From NCBI RefSeq assembly GCF_964204645.1, contig NC_134026.1, positions 28,290,650-28,354,649 on the forward strand: a stretch of DNA of 64,000 nucleotides, given 5' to 3'. Source of the DNA: Tubulanus polymorphus (Eukaryota; Nemertea; Palaeonemertea; Tubulaniformes; Tubulanidae). The notes under the pieces are model-generated. The model made no database searches, had not been told where the DNA came from, and was given only the letters and a program-made list of their open reading frames with translations. Positions 36,011-49,580 of this stretch are shown piece after piece; position 1 is the first letter of the stretch; each line of letters begins with the position of its first letter. Both the position numbers and the translations under genes were made by a program.

Positions 36011-38485
36011 ATTTGCGAATATATTTTTGACATTTTTGTGTCTGTCACAAAAATCTGTTATTATATTCTAGTCATTTTTGTTACGTCTTGTCTTGTAAAT
36101 ATCTAATATATATGTATATATGTATGTATGGTGTACATTTTCGTTTATCAGCAGAAATATCATGATTAAGTATAATATATATATATATATGAAAACAAAA
36201 TAATCTTCATCATCGTTTATGGCTTTGAAGTTTCACGTCATGCCTGTGGGTTCACAAAGGAAGCTGTTATCAGTTTGACCTCATATAAATCGAATTCATA
36301 GTGACACTACGACTGTTGTTTGTCATTTCTTTTTCTGAGGCAGGCCCTTTTTGTTTGAAATTTTATTTGTAAATATAAACGACAGCGCGGAGATGGCATC
36401 CATATCCTTTAATAAACTAGCAGGTAATAAGAACAGGAAATGAGAAGCGTCCTCTGCTCATCAATCAAGTGTCACACGTGGATCATGTTTTTTAACGACA
36501 GCCATTACCAGAAATGAATTTTAATCGTAGTTTTGCGATGAAGACTACAGATGACCAGAAATGCCAATCATACCACCACAATCCATGAAATTTACAGATT
36601 TACATTACTTCAAAATATTTTCAAATGCGTTCTATCATCTTTTCGGAGACTAGATAATTGCCATAATCCAGTGATTAGAATAGTTCATTTCCCTATTCTT
36701 CTACATTAGTCAGCTAAAAATAGAGAGAATTCGGTTGATAAGACGGAGACATGTTTGACTGTGTAATTGGCATTCCTAATTCGCTGAAATAAGGCGTTAA
36801 TGGATGTATAATGTGTATTCGCGGCGAAATGATGTCTAACTATTCGACTTTCCCCGAATTTCCGACGAATTTCTCCTCTACGCTGTTATATATGATGGGA
36901 CGCGTTTGATGGCTGAGATTTGGCTGACGAGTTTTTTCAGCGTTTATTGCGGCTGTCGTCTGTAATGCAAGGTTCCCGCCAACTGACAGCCGTGTTTGGC
37001 AAATTACTCGGTTATTAAACTCTGGTGTCACCGGCGGCGCTCCTAACGTGCCTTAATAATCGTCATTAAATGCGAACCAGGCTCGATGAAAAGAGGCCTC
37101 AGATTTAATTAAGTAGAGAATTGAATAGACGGAATGACGATAAATGTCAACCATCTCATAACAAAGTTTAATATATCAAGACGAGTCGGCGGAAACGGGA
37201 TTTTTGCGCGCGATCGCATTCACTAAGGAATGCGTGCAGGAATGATCTGTATTTCTTGCGCTATTGACAATGAATAGGATTTAATAATTCCTGTCTTTTA
37301 TAGGAAAATCATATTGTTAATGAAATATTAAATTGATCGGATAATGACTGACATCAAAAATTATAAGCGAGCAATGTGGCGGAGATGGATCGTTATTACT
37401 TCGGGGTAGGTCGTTAATGGGATAGAGCCGGTGAAATTACGCGCGAATATGATCATCGCGATTGAGGAGGAATCACTGCTGAAATCATTGGTTCGCGCCA
37501 AATACTGTTTCCAACCAACAGACGGTGAACCACAACACAGGATCTACGCTCTTTCCTACGCAGTGGCGTTATCAATAAAGAAATTCTATGCGTATCATAC
37601 ATGCGTAAAACAGATGAACCCGAATTCATCGAAATGAGATTCCAAATGGCAACCTCCAAAAAGCGAAGCTTCCTTCGCAGGAGTACTGATGACCAAATTC
37701 TAAGGACATGAAGTGTTAAACCTTTAAACATCTATTTTTCAAAGACGTTTAGGGGAGGACTCCACCAATGCGTCACACCTTCGTGCCTCGTGGTAAGGTC
37801 TTCTATCAACTGAACCACTCGTAATCCTCCTTGCCAATCTTTCATACCTAGAACCGCGCCCGAGTCAATTGAGATCCGAAAGAACCGATTGAAATCCATT
37901 TTGGAAATCCGCGATACGAATCAGACGCAAAGGGATACGTAATAGATTATTCATTTCAATTTCATGTATTTATTTCTCTTTGATTCTCATAATGACAAAA
38001 ATCATCTAGAATTGAATTTATATAGGTATCAAAACTAGGTAAATATCACCAAAAATATGTATCACGGATACGTTTGATCGAAGCACATTAGGTATGATGT
38101 AAATATAATGAAGATTCATAAATACAAACAAATTCATTATACAATGAATATAATATCACATTGTATATATTTAGCACCGGTTATCCTAACATCTCTTACA
38201 TTACAGCGAGCCCTTGATCCTAACTATAGATTGATAATTGGCTGGAATAATTACGATAACAGCCATTGGAATACAACCATCAACCATTCTACTAGTCAAA
38301 AATTTAAAACACAAAATGCAATCATGGTCGGACTAGACATAAATTGAACAACCTAGGTGTGAAAATCTGTGGAGCATCGTTAATCATATTCGTGAATTAA
38401 CGTAGATGAATAACAAGAATTCAGTTACAGAAAAATAGAATGTGGTGGTAAAGATCAGAACTATTATTTCATAAAAAAATTGATT
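36011..38485. other. 3' UTR of Not and intergenic spacer
   Basis: No gene recognised. It holds an AT microsatellite at about 36173-36190. On the minus strand an AATAAA (plus TTTATT near 37969) could end the downstream minus-strand gene. Small open frames here have no domain or splice support. Confidence 0.5.
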
Positions 38486-41400
38486 TCAACCGAAGCAACC
38501 AGTAGGTTCAACTTTGTCGGGATGTTTTACGCTGTAAATCTCATCTTTCGGAACTCTAGAGATAAAATTTTTTGCCAATTTGTCCCTCTTTCTACGTGTA
38601 TACAAAATAGTAACCAAGAATATTGCGGGAATTTTCTTTTCGATCGCTGAGCGTAGTAGCGTGCCTTCATTACGGCACTGTGGATGGGCCTGAATTCGCG
38701 TCAAGAAATCTTCAAGTTTTGAGCTAGTTATACTTCGCACATCGAGGCTGATGTCTAAATTGTTCGTAAAACAGTAATACTGTTTGGTGGAAGGGTAAAA
38801 CAATACTGATGGACTGATAGACAGATTACTAAACGAAGAATGCTGCGAAATCGTAGAAGCAGGCGTTACAGTTCTGGAGCTAGCATCAGATACGCCATCT
38901 GTCTGATTAAGTGTAAACCTTACAGAGTTACTAGATCCCGCTCGATCTAGCGGAGTCAACCTAGCAATATTTTCAATTACAGATACAAGATTTTCATCGT
39001 TAGACTCTTTTTTACATTCATCTTTTTCACGAATCAAAGAAACCTCAGCAATAACTTCCTCATCATTTTCAGCAGCGTCATTTTCAATATCACAAATTGA
39101 CACACTGTTTAACTGATCATCCGGACTTGAATGCGACACATCTTTACTTGAATTATTGTTTGTTTCAATAGTAACACTCTCATGTTCACAATGTTCACTG
39201 GTCTCGTATATGTGACCATTCTCAATTAAAGAATTACCGGCCTGCAATGATGTACTCTCGTTCTGATGATTTGAAACAATAATCTTGATTCCCTGTTGAC
39301 ATTCTAACTGCTCTGGTTTGAGTACATTCTCATCTGACAGATTTCTATCTGTATGCTTTTCATCACAGTCAGAATCTTTCTCACTTTCGGTAGAATACGA
39401 TAATGTCATAGCTCTTGATACAGATGCAGAAGTGCATGGCGTTATCGGTGGATAATATCCACTTTCTAAAGAGGATGTCTCACTAGGAACAGAACTAACA
39501 CCTGTAAGATCAAGAAATTCTTCAGTTATCATTGAGACGAAACAGAAGACTGTTTGTAAAATTGAAGATATTCATCTACATACCACTGCTGTTCCCCCAT
39601 GCCATCATATCATGGTCATCAACGCTGCAAATAACACCTTCATCTAGAAGTGTCTGAGCTAGTGTCATGACGGCTTGTTCATCGCTTGTTGTCGTGTCTT
39701 CTACAGAATTACCATGATCAGCAGAATGTATAGATTAAATTCTTTAAAATTTATACATATATACATGGTATATTAAGAAAAAATGCTTACTCGAAACGAA
39801 TTTATCCATTGGATGTTTCTTAATCCAGTCAATGAGCTGTTTACCACTGAAACATTTCCTAATAGCATGCAAATCGTGCTGCATAAATTCCATGTAATCT
39901 GGAGGTGGCATTGAGCTATCAGTGCTATCAACATCATCATCAAATGCATCACTCAGTTGACGATACAACGCAATCAGTTTTGCTGTTGATTCTGAATACA
40001 GATTCAACTTCAACAAAACCGTTTCCTAGAAATGAAAATATATTACATATTGACAAATCTAACAGACTTCTTCAATTTTTCATTTTTCAATCTAAATCAA
40101 TCTTACTGTATCATCTACTAGCTCCTGTAAATTCATTCCACTCCCGTTCTCATGCATAAACTGAATCAGAACCTGTAAAGTCAGATTTTCTTTTTTCATA
40201 AATATCAGTATTGGGTGTCACTCTAAATTTATTCTATATGATATCAACTTACAGCTAATGCCTGGATCATGATTTTTGCCTTTCTTTCAGTGTTGCCTGG
40301 ACTCTGGGTGAGTTTGTCGACCTCATTTGACATATTTGCTACCAATAAATGCCAGAGTTCAGTTTGTACACGACGTAGCATATCACCATATAACCAACGA
40401 CTAAGAGCTTTGAAATTAATCTCCAGAAATTCCAAAACAGGTTTCATGCGATAAGAGATTGATTCAGATTTCATTGGTAAATCCAACAATAGTTGCAAAG
40501 TCTCTTTGATGAATAGGTTCACCTGTAATTGTGTATTAGTTCATCAGGTAGTTGAAACATTTGGAAAAGAACAAAGAGAATTCAATAAATGAAAATTTCA
40601 AATAGACATTAATAACAAAACATACTCGGTAAGCCAGCAATTTCAACTGTGCCATGAGTAAAGACTGGACATGCTGCATGCACATTTGAAATGTTTGTTC
40701 ATTCAGCAGTGTATTTTCAACAGGTTTTTCATCTTCAATATTGTCACTTTCATCTTCCTCTTCTGTAATAGAAGGAGGTGTATACGATTTCACTACTTCA
40801 AACCCTGTAAAACAAAGTCTAAATTTTGAGATGCTGACGTTAGTAATTACTACATACGTGTAGTGTGTTATAAAATGAATGATCATTACCATGTTCTCTT
40901 CCATAATCATAATTATCATTCTCAGTTTGTGGAGCCTCCTTCTTAAGAGTTGTCATGCCTTCAACATCAGCAGCTTTTTCGACAGAGTTCTGGATCTTAG
41001 TGATGAGTTGCAGTAAGCTGTACATATTGTTAATTCGAAAACACATCTACATAAAGAACAATGAAAAGTATATAACAATCAAATTGCAAAGAAACGACTT
41101 AATTCCACAAGGCATCAAGTTTACTTACTTCTTTCGTTATAGGCTCATACTTATCAGCTATGACTTTGGCATTACAGTCAATGTATCTAAAACAATCACC
41201 ATCAGGATCTTTTGAATGACGGCAACCCCATATAAGTCCACTATTGAACTGGACACTCAAATGATTTATCATCTGAAAGTAATGAGATAGAATGTATAAT
41301 TGATTGCAATGAAACGATAAAGTGATGCATTTGCATACATGTTAAAGAAAGAACATTTTACCTTTCGTCCTAGAATCTTAATTCCTAGTCTAGTTGCAGC

Positions 41401-44400
41401 ACCACACAAATCAATACACATCAAATTATCACAGTATAGTATCACAGCAGCACATACTCCCTGTTAAAAATTTGCCATTAGTAACCCTCAAGATAATGAG
41501 AGGAGCTTCGAAGATGCAACATACATGTAGTACCGTAATCAACACTTACTAAAACGAATTTACTGTACAATTTTTCTCTTATCTGCATTGTCTCGATGAA
41601 TAGAGGGTTGTCGATTAGATTGCCACCCACTTGTAGACTAGGCAACAATGGCATCAGTGTTCCAAATAATAAACACTGAGCAAATTTAGTATATCTGTGA
41701 ATTATTATTGCAACATCAAGCATTGAACTAGTGACCAGCAGGAGTTTTGGATCGCTTGGATTTCCGGATGAAACTTTTGCTTTTGATTGGTCGTCTTGGG
41801 CCGGACATTTTTCATTTTCATATTCACCACAATCTTTTATGGAATGTTCAATGTCTTTTTTGTCATTACCCCATTGAAATAAACTATCCTTCAAACTTCT
41901 AACAGCAGAGCTAAAGCGTTCTAAGTAGCTAGGATCATTGACTTTATGTGAATCCACTGATTTGTCCATCTGGCTAGTCCCGGGTTTGCTACTTGCATCA
42001 AAATTTGTGTCTTTAGGTTTCTCAGCCCCAACTTCAGACACTTCAACTTTTGATACAGGAATAGGTTTCAGTCTTCTAGGGGTTTTCTTTTTATTTTGAT
42101 TGCTTGTTGGAGAATGGTAGACCAAGTTTGCTGATGGTGATGAAGCGATCATCCTTGGAAATCTCATCAAATCACTCATATATGTATAAATACTATGGTC
42201 ATGAATATTCTCTGTAACTGGATCACCTACTGTTTTGTCATCACTTTCATGTACGTTTAGATATTCATTACTGGAAACTGTCTCAATCATAAGTCGCACA
42301 ACTTTTTTCAGTTTCCTTTGCTCCTCTGGACTAAGTTCACTGTATGCATTTGCATGATGTTTATGCATGAATTCAGTTATCAACTGATTCTCAAATTCTT
42401 GTGAAGTTTTTCCAGTAGACACTTCTGATGTTTCAGAAGATGTATCTAATGTTTCTGAACGAGAGGAAAATGATATTCTTTTAGATTTTGATTTTTGATG
42501 CTGTCGCATGGTGGGAGAGGATATACTATGATGAAGACGGTTTGTTCTGCTGAAGAATAAAACATCAGTATCATCACAAGACATCTGTCGTATTTCAATC
42601 TTTGGAGCATCGCGGAAAATGTTGGGATCTAGAGACGTGCTTAAAACTGGCTCTGTGACATGCATGATATCTTTTTTTATAGCAAGAGGAGTTGAAATCT
42701 GATGAGGAATCGGATGAAGATCAACCGAAACTGTTGTTTGGTTATCAGTAAGCGAAGCTTCCAAGTTTTCTGGAATTGGTGTCTCAGAACCAATTTGTTG
42801 GATTGGTGTGCGCCTTTTTGATCTTGGAGTTGATTGCTGCAAAACGCAAATAGACAATAAGCCTAAACTAAAACTATGATACTGAATAGAAAAGGCTAAT
42901 AAAAATCACAACACATTGCTTTACCTCTCGAGGCGAATTTGAATTGGACTGTACATGTGAACTGAAGGCAGAATTCCAAGACTGTGTTAAAGATGCCAAA
43001 CTTGATCTGAGACGATGGTGAGTGGTTGATATCACAGCTGAAGGTTCATATGGAATAGTAATGACATCAAACTGTAAAATGAGGTAATTGTAACAGACAG
43101 ACGAAGACAAAAGACATACATTTTCTCAAAATAGACTGCAAAATAGATTACCTCTTCGTGCTCAATAGTGTCTATTACAAGACACTGTAAATGCGTTTTG
43201 ATTGTCGATAACCAAACTTGCCCTAAAGGATAGAAACTACTATGCCAGGTCTTCATGCTGAAAATCAAGATACATGAATGCGTGCTTATATACATACTTT
43301 TAAATATTGATTGAAATTGAAAAATTTGTGCATAACATACTTACTCATCTGTCAGAAAACAGTTCCATTCCTCATCAAAGCACTTCAGACTGTAAGCTAA
43401 ACTTATCATCAATACCATATTCTCGTCATTTGGCTGAAAAATAGCACCAGATTATTAAGTCATACAGTGCTTTCCAGGCAATTTTTAGATAATGAATACT
43501 AACTGGTTTATTGATAAATTCTTCACACAGTAGTGCGACATCAGCCATCAAAAGCATGTAGAATGTTTGAGCAGCCTCAGCAGCAATATTACAATATCTG
43601 AAATTACCACAAAAATACTATATACATGTACAGGTACATCAATGGTTTTTATAAAATAGAGGGTTTACACCAATATTTTCTTATTACCTTTTAAAACTGT
43701 GATTATAATTTGCCTTATAATCAGTTACTTCATCTTCTATCTTATGCAGAAGTTTGTTCAACTAAAATGTGTTAAAATGAATACATGAATACATAATTAG
43801 GAGTAAACCAATCTATTAAAAGAACTAATAAGGAAATACATACAAGGCATGGGTGAATTGAAGTAAGAAATGTATCTAATTCAAGTTCATCAATCAGCAA
43901 CATTTTATGTCTTTCATATGCTGTGGAGAAACTTTCCTGAAATCAATATGTAATATTGCAAATAGTAAGAAAAATTGATGAAAATATTTACTAAAATACA
44001 ATGATTCCCTACCCTCATATATTTGAGCACGTAATCTTTGACTGATATATCTTCTTTTCCGGCAAAAAATGATTTCATAAGTAACAGCTTCTCCAACAGA
44101 TCTAAGAACGCAGCTTCAATAAAAGCAAATATGACATTATCAGACTTTAACCATCTTTATCCTACGATTAAAGTACACCGTAATTAGTGATGAATACTTA
44201 CTGATACCATCAGACGGTTTGTTGCCAGGAAACAAGCGCTTTACCCTTGTCAGTGAGTTCTCACATTGTTTATGCAGATATGTCAATGTTTCAGTTAAAA
44301 TCTCGAGCTAAAAGATAAAAGATTGTAAAATTGTGAACATTTTCAAATACAATTATTATCACAATGTACATAGATTTAGAATAGATCACCCTCACCTCTT

Positions 44401-46509
44401 TTTTTACCATGACAATGTTTTGTTGGCTTGCAGGAAGCATTAGGCTAATTTCATCGATTATGGTTGAAACATGGTTCACAAACCATGGGTAATGCTCAAA
44501 ATTCTCAGTCAAATATTGAAGGTATATGACTTTCTGGAACATGTCACACTGAAAATAGAAGATGAAAATGTGACCATAAATGACAATCATGTAGATCTAG
44601 CTCCTGACACAATTTTCAAAACATACAACGCCATATCTTAATCCAAATTCTTTCAGGAGACGTTTTGTAGCAGAAGATTGTGGATATGTCGGTTTGATAG
44701 TTTCATTCTCAACTCCATCCACTTGGAATCTGTATGTACTTTCATATCTATCAATACACACAACATAGCATACTTTAATATTACCAATTTATACCATAAA
44801 TAGTACAGTAGAAATGTCACAATACCTCAGGAGTTTCTTCATAAGTGCATGATACTGCTGATGGCGAGAAGGTAAAGACAATCTATAGAATGATTGGTGT
44901 GGAAGAGAACTAGTCCAGAATTTACTGACTAAAAGCATTATCTGTTTACGACGCCATTGCTGCCATTGATCATAGGCATGTGGACTCTAATAAGCAGAAA
45001 AAGAAATCTTCAGTGTTCTGTAAGCTTAACGGTACTAGCAATTAATTCTGAAATGAACTTACCACAAAATTGTGTGGATTATAGAAAGGATCATTATTAT
45101 TTTCTAGTTGTGTTAGCTGCATTTTTAATTCTTCAGCCAGTAGCTGAAAATTCATAAATGCCCACATGTAATGTCCATAGGCCTATATAGTTGCAGTTTG
45201 GTTATAGATACAGTCAATATCTCAATCTTACCCGTGCATGAGATTTCTTATGCAACATTCCAGCAATCATCCGATCGTAATGTTTAGTAGCATCACGGTC
45301 CAAACCAAATGCATGTCGTATTAGATCGCACAATGTTTCTGATGATATGACAGATGTATTTTCATCACAATCATCGACTTCCATTTGTGGATTATCAACT
45401 GGAATCTGATGCATTTCAAGCCTGTATTCAGCAACAGAGTGCCGCCGAGGGATCATCTTTGGTGGGGTAGGGGAAGGTAGATCTGGTGCACACAGTTTTG
45501 GATATAATGCACATAAAAAAGCATCCTTATATAGACAGTGATCCTATCAGAAAAATCAAAGAAATGAAATATTTGTAAGAAAGATTGAATTTAAAAGGAG
45601 TTAAATAATTTGGCAGATTATTCTTTAAAGAAACATACATCATCGGACAGTCTTTTCACATCCAGCTTTTCTTTTCTGTCTCTGGTCATCGCTCCTTCTT
45701 CTAAAGTCAAATCTTTGATGCTACCACGTACCTTTAACAATGATTGTTGTGATGGAGGATTTTAAATATGATAAATCATATCTGGTTGTGATAGAATCAA
45801 TCTAATTCACTTACTACTCTAACACTACTGAAACTGGTCTTACATCCAATTGAAGTCAATTTTGCTCGACATTTGTGAGGCCTTCAATAAACAATTAGAT
45901 AATTCAGTCATAGTAGCATGAACAAACAAAATTAAACGCAACAAAATGGCAGAAATCTTCTTAGGAATTAATCACAGGGCCTGACACAAAAACTTTCGAT
46001 CCCAGTATTCTAGGTACTACATATAGTACCTAAGATACGAGGGTAAAAAACTTTTTGTGTCAGGCCGGAAAGCTCACTGATGGCATTTGATTTTATCATT
46101 TACTGATTACTATTGACCTCAATAATTTGGTCTATGTCAGCTGCTTATTTACAGATACATAAATTGAGCACAATAAAGAAAAAGATAGAAAAATAATTTT
46201 ACTTGTCAATCCAAGAATTTTCTTTGGTAGGGAACTACTTACTTGAACTTGCTGAAATATTGATTGATCGAACTATGGGTTTTAGCAGCTCTAGAAATAG
46301 AAAAAGAAGAGAATCTAAGGTATAGCAAAATCATTAACTAATTTACAATGACTGGAAAAGTGGATGACTTACTTCAAAAGTATTGAACCCGCAGATTCAG
46401 TTTCGTGATCTTGAAGTCCCTCTGGAGTCGTCCAACATGTTTCTTCTTGCTCCAAAAGAGCATCGTAACACTTATCAAATGTAATTACTGGGATATCGGG
46501 CACATCCAT
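38486..46509 (-). CDS. Large MUN-like and DEP-like domain protein, unnamed, many exons
   Basis: Start: ATG at 46507-46509 (MDVPDIPVITFDKCYD), with an in-frame TAG just upstream at the exon acceptor. Stop follows KVEPTGCFG at 38486. Splicing links over twenty small exons. The early part has SSETLCDLIRHAFGLD, AYGHYMWAFMNFQLLAEEL and FYNPHNFV. A helical middle (43.3-45.2 kb) includes WLSTIKTHLQCLVIDT, which resembles the Munc13 MHD1/MUN region. A long Ser/Thr-rich insert follows (41.5-42.9 kb). Further on, VLEFLEINFKALSRWLYGDM, TELWHLLVANM and ENGSGMNLQELVDD resemble MHD2. At 39584-40020 a DEP-like domain reads KCFSGKQLIDWI, then TLAQTLLDEGVICSVDD. The tail is acidic, ending in a basic IPAIFLVTILYTRRKRDK. 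No C2 domain or kinase was seen. Family links rest on by-eye similarity; a role in membrane trafficking is only a suggestion. The Met at 39532 lies inside an exon that starts at 39501 and is not a start. Confidence 0.75.
45978..46066. mobile_element. 88-bp fold-back element in an intron of the MUN-like gene
   Basis: Arms GCCTGACACAAAAA and TTTTTGTGTCAGGC mirror each other, and the inner parts (TAGGTACT / AGTACCTA) also pair, so nearly the whole element is one hairpin with about 80% paired bases. No coding capacity. Confidence 0.8.
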
Positions 46510-47111
46510 ACCCTCACAAAAATTCTAAGAATGATAGAAAATACCTGCAAAAACGATAAGCATATACACTGTACTAATGGAACTTTCCACATTCTGGTTT
46601 TACACTCTCGTTTAATCATACATCATGTGACCAACTTGACCTTCCGTTTTGGAAATACAATACGTTTATGGTAATTACAAATCTACAGCTTTAAAAATAT
46701 GACTCTGAATATGATAACTGTGCCTTAATAATTTCTATTGACTGGAAATGGGAATAAGAAGCAATCATTCAAAATATGCATTTATCTCAAGACTATAACA
46801 GAATATGTTCACGCTTAAGTGAAACTAAATGAAATGCCTTCCAGATAAAAAGGTCAAAGTTTCCCATTGAAGTTTTGTATTGAATTTCCTACTTTGATAA
46901 TCCAGAAATGTCATCAGTAGTTTATTACCGTAAGCATGATCGTCAACATAATCATGGTACAAGCTACGATGACTAAGCGAGTTAGACTGTAGTAAGAAGC
47001 TTGAGACATTTTAAAAATTACATCCGATCTTTACTAAAATTGATATATTGTAGCCTACAATGATAGATATTACTGCACCATTAATCAGAGATGGATCTAT
47101 AGCACTTTCTG

Positions 47112-47353
47112 GTCATAGGCTTTTGTGAGGTAATTTAAAATGAGGTACTCTTCATCAACTTGCCCTGTAATTACAGGGGTTAAAATCTGGGTACCAAGTG
47201 GAGATGACAAAAATCTGGTTTGGATTGTCAGTTGTTAGGACCCAGATTTAATTAGACTTGGAAATTTGTTCAATTTAGTCCAACTTTTATTTGAATCTGG
47301 ACCCAGTTCCACAGTTACTAAGTTTGAATCTGAGCGCTATAAAAGCCTATGAT
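47112..47353. repeat. Element with GATCATAGGCTTTT inverted ends
   Basis: GGTCATAGGCTTTTGTG at the left and ATAAAAGCCTATGATC at the right are inverted repeats about 240 bp apart. The interior has several GGACCCAG / CTGGGTAC words. It lies in the presumed first intron of the MUN-like gene. Confidence 0.6.
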
Positions 47354-47986
47354 CTAATTGCTTGAGTCCGCATCTCAAGTGATAATCGGACAGCTGCAAC
47401 CTGTGGCGTCAGTGTTACATCAGGTCAATTTCATCAAAGACAGCATTAAAGATTTTAAATACAAATACATCCAGCATGTCCAGGGTGATGAATATCATAA
47501 ACAAATGAGAAAAGATAATAATAATAGTCGAATTGGCTTTCTTATGAAGGCCAATTAATTAAGCCACATCAGAGGTGCGGAGTGGAGTGACCACAATCTT
47601 AATTATTAGGGCGAGTCAACCATTGTACCCCTAGGTATATATAGCTTGAGTGCATAAATCACAACCTAAGGGATGGGGTTGGGGGCGCGGAGAGCGTCCC
47701 TGGAACTCATTCTAATGGTGGTTGATTTCTCTGAAATCATAGTACTAACTCTCAGGATAATGATATCAAAGCAAGCGGATTTTCTTTTTCTTTTTGGTCT
47801 CGGTTTGGTTAGTAGTAACTATAGAACTTTCACTTTGTCTTATGATTTGCACTAGATCCTAAAAGTGAACGCTAGTCGATGTCAAACGACCTGGCTGCAA
47901 ACAAATTCGAATTACAAATAAATACCAAAATGTCAAGCACAACGAATACTACATGCGGCAAAAAGCTGAATAAAATAGGAACTTAC

Positions 47987-48110
47987 ATGATGTCGTAACT
48001 CAACTGCTATATCCTTCCTTTTGGTACAAGAAATGCCAGAAATAATATAAACCCTTTCAACAATTATTATGATCAGTCGCCATTTTGTTGATCACATGAC
48101 TTGCAGTCTA
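47987..48110 (-). promoter_or_regulatory. Probable noncoding first exon and promoter of the MUN-like gene
   Basis: A donor GTAAG (minus) ends an exon at 47987, and the coding exon has an acceptor at 46525, giving a first intron of about 1.46 kb. On the minus strand the motifs are TGATCAACAAAATGGCG (YY1-like, 48079-48087) and TCACATGA next to it (48089-48100). YY1-type sites near the transcription start are common in animal housekeeping promoters; the exact start is inferred. Confidence 0.5.
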
Positions 48111-49324
48111 GCCTGGCGATTTCGCAATAAAATCGCTTATATCGTGTTTCTATACCCGAAATACGATTAGATCAAGTGTTCTAGTAATAAAGCGGATATT
48201 AGAGAAATTCACAGACTATGTCAAACTGTATTTTTTGGACTAAAAAGGGTTGCATTTTGATCGCAAAGTTTGAAAATTGCGTCAATTTATTCATGAGATC
48301 ACGTGATAGAGTGTAATGGCGGAATGGTGGTGCACGGTGTTAACATCGCGCTCCGATAATTCACTAATTTTCAACTGTTTTGCAGCATAATCCGCACAAA
48401 ACACCAGGCGCTGTTTGGATTATATATACCGGATTATCCGTCCAAAAGGTGCTTTATTAGAAAATGTTTAATTCTCTTTAAGAAAACTTATATTTTGTAA
48501 TGACCTCATACTATGCATAGTCTCGCTACACACTGGCTTCTTGGATTTTCACTAGGACTTTATTTCTGTTGATTGTTATTTTCGTTTGGCATTTATTGTC
48601 CGAATTATTAGAATTTTCTAGACCGGAGAATGTTGATGGTAGTGCTATTGCATTAAATTTCGTACCCCTATTTATTTCAATTTTTCAAATCCATATTCGA
48701 AGTTAAAAAGTGATCTAAATTTTATATGCTGTTTTTAAGATTGATAGTATAGTTTTTCAACTAAGTCAAAATGTAGGCCTAATCGCAGAATCTTAAATGT
48801 ATACTTTTGGTATTTTAATACGCTTGAATTTTCAGGATATGTTGTTACACAGTTTTTGAGCGGATAACCTAACTGGATACTATTAATTATTGATTCTCTG
48901 ATAATTCCATAACCATTTTTTTGTAGCATTCTACATGTGCTGTACGATATGCTATGCCATGTTGGCATACGTTATTGTGGATTTGTTGGCCTCGTTAAAA
49001 TGTCAAGAACTATGATGTGTGTAAATGGGGTTATTTTTATCTTCTAGGTTAACAATATAGAGAATATTCAAACCTATCTGGATTACATAATAATCAAAGG
49101 CACACTTCCTAAGAAAGAAAGAAAAGAAGTTGTAGGCCTATGAATTAGAAAGAAGACTCTTGGTAAGTAAAGTACAGGTTATCTCTTTGACACTTCATGC
49201 ATGCAGTGCCACATCGATCAGTTACATTATTAAATTCAAAGACTCCTCGTTCGATGAGACCAAGTGATTCTTGATTTATTTATAATAGTAGTTACCATGT
49301 CAATATGTATAGGCCTACATCAGA

Positions 49325-49580
49325 TAAGTCAACACAATGCTTAAGTCATCACTGTTTTTTGTCTCAAATTTTATTTCCAATTCAATTTGCTTAATATAAG
49401 TTGCATTTCTTATATCATTTGTTTTTTAGTCCTGAATTTGTATTTCCGATTCAATCTCTAAGTATAAGTCACCTGTTGGATAGGTCATCACATTACTCAA
49501 GTCATCTCTATTTTTGGGTCCTAGATGTATTTCAGATTCTATTTACTAAGCGTAAGTCATCATTAGGATAAGCCGGCAAC
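49325..49580 (+). repeat. Degenerate tandem repeat, about three units
   Basis: Units of roughly 75-95 bp recur with the order AAGTCATCAC..., TTTTTNGTCCTNAATTT-like, TATTTCNGATTCAAT-like, then TAAGTATAAGTCA-like words. The copies are old and unequal in length. Confidence 0.6.

Noticed and set aside
37431-37731. Overlapping short frames on both strands
   Set aside because: No domain, no splice sites in frame, and no codon pattern.
39532-39534. Possible start codon of a separate small gene for the 348-codon acidic frame
   Set aside because: The exon has an acceptor at 39501 that joins in frame to the DEP-like exon, so this frame is the C-terminus of the larger gene.
49321-49580. CRISPR-like spaced repeats
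   Set aside because: Units are diverged, unequal and lack regular spacers; the genome is eukaryotic.
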